Assembly: GCA_029204225.1 (NCBI GenBank) | Contig: CM055098.1 | Coordinates: forward strand, 54,506,282-54,570,281 | Length of the DNA: 64,000 nt | From: Diphasiastrum complanatum | Taxonomy: Eukaryota; Streptophyta; Lycopodiopsida; Lycopodiales; Lycopodiaceae | Direction: 5' to 3' | Part shown: one piece after another, positions 36,123 to 47,502 of the stretch | Layout of the letters: each line of letters starts with the position of its first letter | How positions within the stretch are numbered: position 1 is the stretch's first letter | The notes under the pieces: generated by a model | What the model saw: the letters and a program-made list of their open reading frames with translations, nothing else | Databases searched by the model: none | Told to the model about the DNA's origin: nothing | Position numbers and translations under genes: made by a program

Positions 36123-37490
36123 GAATCATCTTCCTCGACCTCAACCATTGCAAGAATGTTGTCATTTCTTTTCATTGTTATCTGAAGTTGCTCTTGAGGG
36201 TTTATACCAAAATCTTGATCAAGTGGCTTCCAAACATTTTTGCATTTTATCCATCTTCTATAATACAGCAACAAAGTGAGCATTTGTTTTTTGATGTGAT
36301 ATCTAAATGTCATGGATGAGTAACATACTCTGCACTCAATTTGCTGATTTTGTTTTGTATCCCAACCATCATCCAACAACTCATCGATTATATCAGCACT
36401 CAAGTCCTTACAAATAAACGTTGTTTTCGTTCTCCGAACATTGCATTTGGAAAAAAAATCAACAAAAATAGTAAAAGGTAGATACCAACTTAATCTATTA
36501 TTCTTTGATCCAGTGCTACATTTTAATATGCTCTGAATATCAATATATATCCTAGATCGAAAACTTTCTGAAATTGCTGCATCAGGAGAAATCCATTCCT
36601 CACTCGAAAAATCTGGTAGAAAATATGGCTCTAATCTACCAACTAAACCATTTTTATCAGGAAAATAGGTGTGATCATAAAAAAAAAAACTCCTGACTCT
36701 AAAAGTGATTTTGGAGAACGACCTTTATATTGTAAAATACCGATATCCGAATGTACGACATCAATTATTCCTGCAATCGATTGAACTGATTGAATGATGG
36801 ATACAAATCTGCAAAACCAACAAAAACATCTCAAGAAAAATATAATTCAAAGAAAATGCTAAATCTAAAGAAATTGAATCTGAAAACTTACAATTGCATT
36901 TCCTTCTATCATTTGGATTCAGATCATGAATGTTGAGCTCATTGTGAAGATAAGCATGTTGAACTAAAACTTTCGTGATAGATTGACCGGCAGGTGATAC
37001 TTTAAAATCCATTATCCTGCCTTTCCAAGAGCTTCTATATATGTTATCCGATTTTTTTCTTTTTCGAAATGAGCCTTTTGCAGAGGGATGCATCAAGATC
37101 CATTGATATTTTCGATATATTCTTGGTATCCATTGATCTTCTGCATTTTATTCATTGCAAATATTGATTGCATCAATGGTTCCTCTTGGTCTCCGATTAT
37201 GTGTAGCCATTAGTCGAAAATATGAGTACGCAAGCTGAGATCGGAGAGAATGTAGAGATTGCGAGGTGAACCTAAGAATGACAAGAAAATGAGAGATAGA
37301 TTGAAGAAAATGAGAGGTATACCTATGAATGACAAGAAGTTCCTTAACTACAAGGATTAGTTAACCACAGTTTATGATTATTGACGTCGAATCAACCTCA
37401 AGTGAACAATGACGGGTAGCATAAGTGTATTTGGACAGTAACTGTGGTCCAATCACAATTGTTTGTTCTGCCCGACGGGATATTTGAAGG
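36050..37490 (-). mobile_element. Multi-gene TIR-type transposon, copy 4 (small deletion derivative)
   Basis: On the reverse strand this copy carries gene A nearly complete (37216-36123) joined directly to the first codons of gene C (about 36122-36034). The histone-Ulp1 gene and divergent promoter that lie between them in the ancestral order are gone. Subterminal motifs next to the gene A start (CAGTAACTGTG near 37436, CTGCCCGAC near 37468) match those beside gene A in copy 2. No TIR matching that of copy 2 was found, so its ends are approximate. Confidence 0.6.
36123..37210 (-). pseudogene. Transposon gene A, copy 4 (unknown function)
   Basis: The start MATHNRRPRGTIDAINICNE parallels MARRPRSTIDSVILYNEKDE of copy 2. 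Exon 1 ends NDRRKCNCK followed by the same GTAAG donor as copy 2. Exon 2 carries GIIDVVHSDIGILQYKGRSP, VDFFSKCNVRRTKTTFICKD, DDGWDTKQNQQIECRV, WKPLDQDFGIN and MVEVEED. Identity to copy 2 is moderate, so the two come from different sublineages, yet the protein is conserved throughout. Breaks: an in-frame TAA right after NICNE and a frameshift at an A-run near 36685 (FFFF). The 3' end of the gene, after MVEVEE, is replaced by the start of gene C. Confidence 0.65.
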
Positions 37491-37661
37491 TCACAAAAAT
37501 CTGGCCAGAAAAGTTAAATACAATTTTCGTCCGTCAACCACTGTTACAGTTTGTCACAGATGGACACCATTCATTGGGACACATAAGCGTTGAAAGCGTG
37601 CGAAGTCAAAAACAGCATCTTGACAAAGGGCCCATTTTGAGTTCTAATATCCCCTAATGTT

Positions 37662-37925
37662 CCAGAGAGCCTGACAGCTACTGTGTCTCCCTCCCAGAAT
37701 CCCTGGGGGGTCGTTGGACATCTCATGTGCTCTCTTGTAATTGGACCAGGCCCACGCCACTAAGCTTGGGGTAAATCTATCTCACAAGGGCACCCAACTT
37801 GAATAATACCAAGCCCAATGGGAGACTTTCAAGGCATTCCGAATTCTACTCAACACGAGGTACATTGGTTGTTTTTCACTATTGTTGCATCATGGAATCA
37901 AGTATGAACATTATTGTTGCTAGGA
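37662..37925 (+). repeat. Interspersed repeat, inverted partner at 55300-55585
   Basis: Starting TTCCAGAGAGCCTGACAG and containing CACGAGGTACATTGG and TTGCATCATGGAATCAAG, this unit matches the reverse strand of 55300-55585 with few changes. No coding capacity is recognised. It is probably noncoding retroelement sequence. Confidence 0.7.
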
Positions 37926-38691
37926 TTGAACGATTCTCCTAGGTGTCATACTATAGTATATAAAATACGTGCTTTGTATGCTATGATATGGTAGAAATGT
38001 TGTCTTTTTATGAACATGCACACCTCTTATGGGCTAGAACACCCTTTGTCAAGTTTTATCTAATTGGAACACACCACATTATGGTTTCGTCCATTACAAT
38101 CTGTTTGCACTCAGGTCAATAAACTCGATCTCTTTGAAACACAAGAGCTGGCTGTCACCGTACGTGATTGAAATACATCACCTTGGGTAGGGGTCAGCAT
38201 AGTCACATCCATCGTTGGAACTGCCTAGCGAAATACCTAGGCTTGACGGTTGGAAAAATACCACCACCTATCAAAAAAGGCGACACATATAACTGGCACC
38301 CCCATGTTGCACGACAACTAACAAAGAGATGATGTCCTATTTCTATTTTGTGTGTGTGTGCTAGTTTCATCTTGTGTGCCTTAAAATTGTTGTTTGAGTG
38401 CTGATGAACATTTCATGAAAATTATAAGCACCATCATCTCTACCAAGTGCAGCCGTAGTGTAATGGGGATGTCCTTGATTACCCTCACCTAGAGCTATGG
38501 ATATCGAGAGTGTAGTTACACCTCCTTGCAGCTGTGCCTTTGGGGTGGAAAACCCTCATCGGCTAGGGAGCAGGGGGTGATTGAGATGGCCCTCAGGATT
38601 GGAAGTGGTATCCCTCAATCACTCACGTAAGGGCAGTGTGGGCCCTTCCCATGTAGGGCTTCCTGGCGAGACAAATTTTCCCTAACATTGG
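37926..38691 (+). other. Probable end of gypsy LTR; otherwise unrecognised
   Basis: The stretch ends CCCTAACA (38684-38691) directly before TTGGTGCGTCTGCC, which resembles a gypsy primer binding region. This suggests an LTR of unknown length ends here. No second LTR was found. Confidence 0.35.
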
Positions 38692-39386
38692 TGCGTCTGC
38701 CAAGAGTAATTTGATAAGGGAGTATTTTCTAAAAGGCAATGGCCTACAAAGAGTACATATTAGAAATTCACTATTTGAACGACTGTGTTGTCATTGCCAT
38801 CAGTTGCACAACTAACCCCTTAGTGTGGGCTACTTGACTAGTGTCGAATGTTGTTTCAAAAGACAATTAGTGGGTTAGTATAGGTTGAAGTGGTTAGCAT
38901 CACACATTGATGTGTGCTAATCCCACAAATAGCGTCGTGCACTTCTGATCATTATCCATAGGATGAAATTTGAGGTTGTTTCAATCTGAGGACCATACAC
39001 ACCCCTATCAGATCTGATGAGGGCCTCTTACCTCATAGAATTCTTAGTTGCATTATGGAAACTCTTACGATACGCATTAATCGGAAGTGCAGGTGGCCCA
39101 ACAGTTAGGACAATCACCTCCCAAACACTAGAGACCTAAGACTGATCGATCAAAAGTTTAGACTAGCCAAAAATGATCATCACATAGGAGGAACCATGGA
39201 CGAGGGCCTAATGTACGAGCATTTTGGATACATAGGTGTAGAAGCAGTATACCCACCTCCTAGTAGAACAAATGTCACCTATAGGAATTTCAGATCCTGG
39301 CTACAGTAAACAAACGACCGCATATGCCAATCCCTACACATACAAGTAGCCCCAACAAATAGAATATTGAGGGAGATATTCCACCC

Positions 39387-40142
39387 ATGGACGATGAACT
39401 GGAACCGAATTATAATGGGAATGATGGGGTATTGAGTACCGCCTTGATCCAAAACATACTCGATCATCCCCCTGGTGGAATAGATCGACCCACTAATGTG
39501 ATTAGTGAGCCATCAATAAGTGGATGGAGTGACCTATCTTTTGATCAACCAAGTACATCACTTGATATTGATGATGGAGACACAAGCCTATATCAGCCCA
39601 TCAATGATGATGAGAGTATAGGATCTGTTGATGTTATACCCGATGAGTACCCACAGGAGGAATCCTACGAGACTACTACCTTGTATTTGACATATCCTAT
39701 CTATGATCCTGAGATGCCCCCTCTAGAATTAGAGGATGAAGAGATGTTATGCATGCTTGATAAGACAATAGATATGCCCAAAATGGTAACCGAAGAGGAC
39801 CTTGCCGATACCATCAACTCGTTTTTAGAAATCTTTGACTAGGATGTGGTTGAAAAAGATGATATTACTCCAACGGACCTAGACTCTAAGGAAAAACATG
39901 TCATAATAGAAGATCTCTTGATTGAACCACAGATGGGACCACAACCGGCTGAGGACCCGCAATTGGATCTAGATGGATTTTCATACACAGAGCTAGAGCT
40001 GGCTATAGAAATTTCATTGCATGAAACTAGTCTACTACCTAGAGAAGCAAGCCCAACCACAAAGAGTGGAAGGAGTGCGACAAGAGATCCACCTCTCCTA
40101 CCTTTGAAAACTATTGAAACTCAAGCGCAATCACCACAAGAA
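39387..40142 (+). pseudogene. Acidic gag-leader ORF with a UIM-like motif
   Basis: Two adjoining frames (39387-39842 ending at TAG, and 39846 on, same frame) encode a very acidic protein beginning MDDELEPNYNGNDGVLSTAL. Near the end, LELAIEISLHE (39993-40025) preceded by acidic residues fits the ubiquitin-interacting motif pattern (hydrophobic-x-x-Ala-x-x-x-Ser-x-x-acidic). The frame is cut by the copia LTR at 40143. It is likely the N-terminal part of the gypsy gag polyprotein. Confidence 0.45.
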
Positions 40143-40922
40143 TGTTAAGATTGAAAAACAATCCATATTGATTTCTTGGCTTGCTACAAATGTTGTACCA
40201 TGCAAGTATGTAGCTCATAAATGCAAAATGCCAAGTTTGGCCTGCATAGAACTCAAGCTACATGGTTATGTAATATCTAGATTGAAGAATACAACTTGAA
40301 TATAGTTTGTAGACATAGAATTAGCAAAGTCATGCTTGTAGAAACTCGTGGCAATTCACATGCGTTAATTGTAAGTGATCCATAGTGACATGCAAGGCAT
40401 GCACAAAGTGTAATGGACACATGCATGATGATTTGTACTTTGTTAGTTAGAACTAGCACACTTGTAAAAAGTTGGTAGAATTTCATGCATGGCAAGTGAC
40501 AAATGTCACATAGACTCTAGATGTCATTTTGTAATGGATAGATGTGGTTCTACCTCGAGCTACCTCAAACTCCATAAATATGTGTAGCTCTCCTCACAAT
40601 CAATGATGAAGAACCAAAGTTTTGTAGCTATCTCATGCCATTTTGAATCTAAACTATTTTGCTTGTTATCTCTCTACTTTTCTCTCTCTAACTCGTGTTG
40701 AAGCCAATGCTTATACACTGATATCTTGTACTTTTGCTCATTATTGATTCATTGCTATCATATTCAGTTGCTTAGCATGCTAGATTGTGGTTAAGCCATT
40801 TCTTCTAAACTAGATCTTGCTAATCAATCTAGAATCAGGTTACTGTGCTAATCACAAAGCTTAATTAGATCCATCATACTTGTGGACATTCCCCACACGT
40901 GTGAAATCTGGAAATTTTGTCA
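40143..40922 (+). repeat. 5' LTR of nested copia
   Basis: 780 bp, starts TGTTAAGATTG and ends TTTTGTCA, followed by PBS TGGTATCATAGC at 40923-40934. Pairs with 45583-46363. Confidence 0.93.
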
Positions 40923-40934
40923 TGGTATCATAGC
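40923..40934 (+). promoter_or_regulatory. Primer binding site of nested copia
   Basis: TGGTATCATAGC, one mismatch from the initiator-tRNA-Met complement TGGTATCAGAGC. Confidence 0.85.
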
Positions 40935-41694
40935 CAAATTAAGCTTTGCATGCTAACATCTCTGATTGTACAAGAAATTGAGAGCTAAATCAAGAAAAAA
41001 AAAACAGTTTTGCACTTTTTTTTCACGTTTCTCTGAAGTGTATTTGGATCGAATCGGATTGGAACTGACTTTTCAGACCTGAAATGTGGTTGTACGGAAT
41101 TCTGAATTTCGCACGTGTGAAAATTAGATATTTTCAGTCCCTTTGTTCTCCTTGCTTATAGATCCAAGGATAGCGGTCTTCTATCTTGATGGAAAGCTTA
41201 TGATCTATACTTTCCATAGAAACTGAAACCAAATCAATTTGATGTGTCTAGCAAGAGTTATAAGCTCTTAAAGAGGATAGGGATAGGTCCAAAATTCGAG
41301 TGACAGCACTTTGATTTGATTCAATTTTGCTTTGTTCTGAATCCATTGTTTTGAGCATCCTACACAAGAAACTAAAGATCATGACTGAATTTGAAGTAAT
41401 GAACACCTTTTGAGCCTTCTAAGAGTCAATTGTGTTTTCTTTTGAAGCATTTCACACGTGCCAAAAGTAGGATTCAAACTAGCCAAAGTGTCTCAATCCA
41501 CTTTGTGTGTCTGATCTAGATAACTTGTCTTGTGGAATATTTGAGATTCATCTCAAATACAGTTGCAAGTGTCTCACATAGGAAGGTAGTACATCCTTGA
41601 AAATACCTATAGTGAAAGAGAGCAGCAACTTTAAGTCTGATTGGAACAAGCTCAAACATATCTCAATCCAAATAACTAAGAAGTCTTCATTAAA

Positions 41695-42902
41695 ATGGCA
41701 TCTTAGGGAGGATATCTTCTAGAAGCCAGTGAAAGACTAAACACTTCTAATTACTCAATTTGGAAGTTCAGAATGGAGTCTATTTTGATACTCCAGGATG
41801 TTGTGGATATTGTGCTTGGTGTTGAGGATGAGCCTCAAACATAGGCTGAAACTCCTACGTATAGGAAGAGAGCTAGAATGGCTCTACATTTCATTAAGAT
41901 GAATGTATCTAATGAAATTATGAGAGAGATAGGATCTTGCACTATAGCCAAAGAAGCTTGGGATGCACTAAAGTCCATCTATGAAGCAAAGAATACTTCT
42001 AGAATACTCACTCTTAGGAATCAGATTTTCCAAAGTTTCCAAAGAAGTGAAGAGAGTTCATCTAACTATGTTCTGAGAGTTAAAGATTTACATAGAGAGC
42101 TTTCCTGTGTTGGTGTTACTATTAACCAAGATGAGCTAGTTCAAGTCATACTGAATGGCTTCAGACATGACTATGATAATCTCGTTCAGTCTTTTGCTAT
42201 TAAGGAGGAGTTGCCTAATCTAGAAACTCTCCAAGGAATTCTTATTTCTGAGGAATCTAGACAAAGCTATAAACTCTCCAGAATGAACAAACTCAAACAT
42301 GGTGGAAGTGACAAAGCCCTCTTTGTCAAAGGAAAGCATAAAGGAAGTAGTAAGAACCAGTTCTCTCAAGCATCCAACAAAGACAAAGCCAAAGATCAAG
42401 ACAAAGATGGTGAAGAGGATGATGAATCTCATCCTTCTAACTCAAAGACCAAGAAGAAGAAAGTGAAGTGTTTCTTTTGTGGCAAGAAGGGGAACTATGC
42501 CTCTAACTGCTTTAAGAAGAAAAACCAACTCAAGCAAGCTAATCTCTCCAAAGAGATTGAAGAAGATTTTGTTGCAAGTGATGGAGAAGGATCACTCATG
42601 GTGTCCAGTTTTTCTTCATCACCTTTCAAGAAAGATGGATCTTGGTACATAGATAGTGGAGCTTATTCACATATGTGTTGTTCAAAGGAGTCATTTGACT
42701 CAATCTTACCTTACAAAGGACTCAAGAGATCTATTTATATTGCTAATGATCATGAGTGTCCAATAGAAGGAATTGGCAACATTCCATTGAAACTTGCTTC
42801 TTCAAAAGTTCTTGCACTCTCTAATGTTCTTTTCATTCCAAAACTTACAAAGAACTTAATTAGTGTGGGAAAGTTGCTTGATCTAGATGTGGTGGAATTT
42901 TG
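41695..42902 (+). pseudogene. Copia gag and protease region
   Basis: The gag (UBN2-type) begins near 41697 (MAS, then a stop) and is open from 41878. It contains EAWDALKSIYEAKNTSRILT and LNGFRHDYDNLVQSFA. The zinc knuckle CFFCGKKGNYASNC has Asn in place of His. The protease active-site region SWYIDSGAYSHMC follows at 42640-42680, with the DSG triad. The frame ends at a TGA at 42901-42903, after LISVGKLLDLDVVEF. Stops before 41878 (for example TAG near 41840) show that it is no longer intact. Confidence 0.8.
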
Positions 42903-44263
42903 AAGTTAAATTCTAATGAGAATGCAAATCTTTGTGAAGTTGCTTTGTTATCTAAGGAGGAGTTGTGGCATAGAAGGTTGGGTCATCCTAACTTTAAATC
43001 TATGTCTTCTATGGTTAAGAAGGTGAAGGCTATTGGTCTTCCAAAATCTCTTCCTAAAGATTTCAAGTCTTGTGAGGCTTGTGCCATTGCAAAGTCACAC
43101 AGAAAGCCATATTAGAAGTCTTTTATAAAGACTACTCATCCTTTGGAGCTTATACACTCAGATGTACATTTTTTCTCTTCTAAAAGTATTGGTGGTGCAA
43201 CATGTTTTGTCACCTTTATTGATGACTTTACTAGATATACTTGGTTGTATCTACTTTCTTCAAAGGCTACGGTTTTTTATCACTTCCTAATCTTCAAAGC
43301 TTATGTTGAGAAATAGTTTTCTTTCAAAGTTAAAGCTTTAAGATGTGATGGAGGAGGTGAATACATCTCCAACAAGTTTCATGATTATTGTGAAGGTGAA
43401 GGAATAAAGAGAGAGTTTTCTTGTGCTTATTCTCCATCTCAAAATGGAGTAGCTGAGAGGAAAAACAGATCTTTATGTGAATGTGCTAAAGCAATTCGAG
43501 TAGCAGCGAATATTGGGGTGAAGCTATAAATTGTGCAAACTATTTGTGCAGTAGATTACCTCACAATGCGCTTGCTAGAAAATCACCTTTTGAAGTCTTG
43601 TTTAAGAAGAAATCTAAGGTAGATCACCTTAGAGTTTTTGGTTGTGCTTGCTTCGTTAATGTGCCCTTGGAAACAAGGAGAAGAGATGATCCCAATTCTA
43701 TTAAAGGGATCATGGTTGGATATGCATCCAACAAGAAAGCTTACAGAATCTATGTTCCCTCTACCTCAACTATAATTCAGAGTAGAGATGTTATATTCCA
43801 TGAAGATAAAAAATACATTCTTGAGGAGGTCGAGTTCAAAGATTCTCACAAAGATACTCCAATCATCACTCTTGAAGACTATCATGGAGAGATGGGGCCG
43901 AGAATTGAGGAGGAGTCACCTCGAATCTTTTCACCAAGGAGATCTCAAAGAGAAAGATCCGAGCCTGGAAGGCTTACCTATGAAGATAGAGGCAAGCAAG
44001 TGGAAATCAATCACACTAATTGTGTTTATTTTATTTCTCATGAGGAGCCGAAGGATGTATATGATGCTCCCAACTCGAAGGAATGGTACCTTTCCATGAA
44101 GGATGAATATGATGCTTTGATGGCCAATAAGACATGGGAGCTTGTGGATCTTCCATCCAACAAGCACACCATTGGTTGCAAGTGGGTTTTTTGAATCAAG
44201 TATAATCAAGATGGCACAATCAACAAGTACAAGGCTAGGCTTTGTGCTAAAGGTTTTGCTCAA
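42900..44263 (+). pseudogene. Copia integrase region
   Basis: 42955-43115 has the pre-integrase zinc motif (ELWHRRLGHPNFKS, then CEACAIAKSHRKPY). The catalytic core runs to about 43500 (HSDVHFFSSKSIGG, FIDDFTRYTWLYLL, YSPSQNGVAERKNRSL) with stops near 43113 and 43314 and a frameshift near 43500. 43544-44194 holds the C-terminal part (VDHLRVFGCACFVNVP). The frame then breaks at a TGA before the reverse transcriptase. Confidence 0.8.
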
Positions 44264-45565
44264 GTGTATGGACTTGATTATGAGGAGACCTTTGCTCCAG
44301 TTGCAAAGATGGTATCAATTAGAATCATAATTTCTCTTGCTTGTTTTTGCAATTGGAAAGTTCTTCAACTAGATGTCTCTAATGAATTTCTAAATGGGTA
44401 TCTAGAAGAAGAGATTTATATGGATCAGCCTTTTGGGTTCATCCATGACAAAGAAAAAGTTTGCTTGCTCTTTAAAAGTTTATATGGATTAAAGCAAGCT
44501 CCAAGGTCATGGTATTCTCAACTTAACACCTTTCTTGAGTCACTAGGATTTAACCTTAGTAACTATGATCCTTCCTTATATGTCAAGATTTTTGATAAAG
44601 ATATTGTCATCCTTCTTATTTATGTTGATGATATCATTCTGACAGGAAGTTGTATCAAGTTAGTTGAGGAAACCAAGATTGCACTTGGAAAAGAGTTCAA
44701 GATGCAAGATCTTGGGAAAATTCACTATATTCTAGGACTAGAGATTGACTTTCTTAAAGATAAAGCTTTTGTATGTCAATCCAAGTATGTTCTTTCAATG
44801 TTAAAGAAGTTCAATATGTTGAATTGTAAGAGTATAGAAACACCTATGGAGCAAAATGTAAAGGACTCTAACAAAGGTGATGAAAGATTCTTCATGGACA
44901 TCACACTTTTTAGAAGTCTTATAGGCTCCTTAATTTGGCTCACAATAAATAGACCTGACATAAGCTTTAGTGTTCATAAGTTGAGCCAGGCTATGCAAAA
45001 TCCTTTTGTTTATCATTGGAAAATGGCCAAGAGAGTGCTTAGATATATATCTTCTACTTTTGATTTTGGTTTATTGTATAAAAGTGAAGATCTTTCTATT
45101 ATTGGTTATTCTGACTCGGGTTTTGCAAGTGATAGAACAGATCAAAAATCTACAAGTGCTTATGTCATATATCTTGGAGGAAACTTGATATCTTGGCTTT
45201 CCAAAAAGCAAGATACTGTATCACTCTCATCATGTGAAGCTGAGTACAAGGCACTCACTACAACAACAAAGGAAGTGCTTTGGATCAAGAGGTTACTAGT
45301 GGAGTTAAAGATAATCATGGAAGAGTATCTACATGTGATCATGTGTGACAACACTTCAGCCCAAGCCCTTGCCAACAACCCAATATTCCATGCAAGGAGC
45401 AAGCATATCGAAGTTGCACATCACTTCGTGAGAGAGAAGCTCATTGGAGGTGAAATCAAATTGGAGCACATCGACACATCATCCAAACCTTTGAGAAAAA
45501 GTTCCTTCATCAAGCATAGAGCCAATCTTGGAGTTATACCAAGATCCATGTTCAAATCAATATAG
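44264..45565 (+). pseudogene. Copia reverse transcriptase and RNase H
   Basis: A 433-codon open frame. MVSIRIIISLACFCNWKVLQ, LDVSNEFLNGYLEEEIYM and LLIYVDDIILTG give the RT palm with the YVDD catalytic motif. RNase H follows with GYSDSGFASDRTDQKST, LSSCEAEYKALTTTTKE and MCDNTSAQALANNPIFHARS. This domain is itself undamaged, though the polyprotein upstream is broken. Confidence 0.9.
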
Positions 45566-45570
45566 ATTAT

Positions 45571-45582
45571 TTTTAGGAGGAG
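45571..45582 (+). promoter_or_regulatory. Polypurine tract of nested copia
   Basis: TTTTAGGAGGAG sits immediately before the 3' LTR and would prime plus-strand synthesis. Confidence 0.8.
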
Positions 45583-46363
45583 TGTTAAAATTGAAAAACA
45601 ATCCATATTGATTTCTTGGCTTGCTACAAATGTTGTACCATGCAAGTATGTAGTTCATAAATGCAAAATGCCAAGTTTGGCCTACATAGAACTCGAGCTA
45701 CATGGTTATGTAATATCTAGATTGAAGAATACAACTTGCATATAGTTTGTAGACATAGAATTAGCAAAGTCATGCTTGTAGAAACTCGTGGAAATTCACA
45801 GTGCATTAATTGTAAATGATCCATAGTGACATGTAAGGCATGCACAAAGTGTAATGGACACATGCATGATGATTTGTACTTTGCTAGTTAGAACTAGCAC
45901 ACTTGTAAAAAGTTGGTAGAATTTCATGCATGGCAAGTCACAAATGTCACATTGACTCTAGATGTCATTTTGTAATGGATAAATGTGGTTCTACCTCGAG
46001 CTACCTCAAACTCCATAAATATGTGTAGCTCTCCTCACAATCAATGATGAAGAACCAAAGTTTTGTAGCTATCTCATGTCATTTTGGATCTAAACTATTT
46101 TGCTTGTTATCTCTCTACTTTTCTCTCTCTAACTCGTGTTGAAGCCAATGCTTATACACTGATATCTTGTACTTTTGCTCATTATTGATTCATTACTATC
46201 ATATTAAGTTGCTTAGCATGCTAGATTGTGGTTAAGCCATTTCTTCTAAACTAGATCTTGCTAATCAATCTAGAATCAGGTTACTGTGCTAATCACAAAG
46301 CTTAATTAGATCCATCGTACTTGTGGAAATTCCCCACACATGTGAAATCTGGAAATTTTGTCA
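45583..46363 (+). repeat. 3' LTR of nested copia
   Basis: 781 bp, TGTTAAAATTG to TTTTGTCA, near-identical to 40143-40922 with scattered substitutions. Confidence 0.93.
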
Positions 46364-46375
46364 TGGTATCAGAGC

Positions 46376-47493
46376 ATGCCAACTCTTCTTGACGATCAAG
46401 AAGATAGTACAGCCGATTTGCAAATAGCAATAGCACTCTCACTGCAAGAGTGGGAAACACCTTCAGATATCCAAATAGATGACATCCCATCAGAAGTAGA
46501 ATTAGGGGAATGCTTAACTCGATATGATAGTGATGGCGAGACATCTAATCTAGTTGAGAGCTACGGTGATATATCTGAGTGTGGGTGACAGGTGATGAAG
46601 CAAAAAATGATAAAGAGATGATGGATGATGATATACTGTCAGAAATGGGACCAATGGTAGAAAGTAAAGTTGAGCCAAACATGGGCCTTGAGGATCACAG
46701 TAATCAGAACACGGAAGAAGAAATTTTAGCTGAAAATGACCATCAAGCTCAAACTCAACCGACTGTGCAAACACCTAGCCCTCTATCTATTGCACCAATG
46801 ACACGAAGAATCGCTCAACCAATAGTTGTCCCGGATGACACCGAGAGGGTACCTAGTATAGTAGGCTCGCTACCGCAATTCCATGAAAACAATGATGAAG
46901 ATGCCCATGAGCATCTTGCAGATTTTGTGACACTAATGGTTGTTAATGCAATTGTGAATCCTGCGCATAGAATGATGCAATTTTCCACAACTCTTACAGG
47001 AGAAGCTAGGCGATGGTACTATAATCTACCCAAAGCTTCCATCACCGCATTGGAGGAATTTTTTCGATTGTTTTTAGCAAAGTTCGGACCCAGATACAAT
47101 GTTGATAGTCTAATGTTCACTCTAACCACAATACAACAAGAATCGGGAGATTTAGTACGCACGTATGTCAAACGACTCAAGGAGCTCATTCGCAAATTGA
47201 ACATAGGGCTAGCAACTGAGGTATCATCTCAATTAGTGCTCACCTTTTTCCTAAGGGTCCTACAACTGGATATACAATTAGTGGTACACCAATCTGGAGT
47301 CTCCTCTTTCAAAGAGGCGGTGTCTAGAGCCATGATTATTGAGTCAGCATACGTCGCTACATCTAAATGTCAAGAAATGAGGAATCCAATCCTAGATAGT
47401 AGCCGACAGACAGTTTGGGGTGAGTTGAATGTTATGAGAGAGCTACATCATACCTTCGAACCCCTAGGATCAAGACCACACTACGCACCTTAG
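46376..47493 (+). pseudogene. Ty3/gypsy gag (continuation after copia insertion)
   Basis: 46376-46588 continues the acidic leader (MPTLLDDQEDSTADL) with a second UIM-like motif, LQIAIALSLQE (46418-46450). After a frameshift, 46579-47493 carries the gag core: VGSLPQFHENNDEDAHEHLA, EARRWYYNLPKASITALEEF, FLAKFGPRYNVDSLMFTLTT and VRTYVKRLKELIRKLNIG. This is the retrotransposon gag domain of gypsy elements. The frame ends at TAG (47491-47493). Confidence 0.75.
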
Positions 47494-47502
47494 AGAGATA
47501 GT

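Larger units (their letters stand above)
40143..46363 (+). mobile_element. Ty1/copia retrotransposon with two LTRs
   Basis: A 6.2-kb element with LTRs at 40143-40922 and 45583-46363, PBS 40923, gag 41695-42900, pol 42900-45565 and a polypurine tract just before the 3' LTR. The LTRs are near-identical with a few substitutions, so it is younger than its neighbours. Flanking 5-bp sequences (AAGAA and TGGTA) do not match, so no target-site duplication is evident. The 3' LTR is directly followed by TGGTATCAGAGC, a canonical PBS sequence. Confidence 0.92.

Noticed and set aside
40138-46368. 5-bp target-site duplication of the nested copia
   Set aside because: The flanks AAGAA and TGGTA do not match. 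A CAAGAA at 46398 is too far from the LTR end to count.
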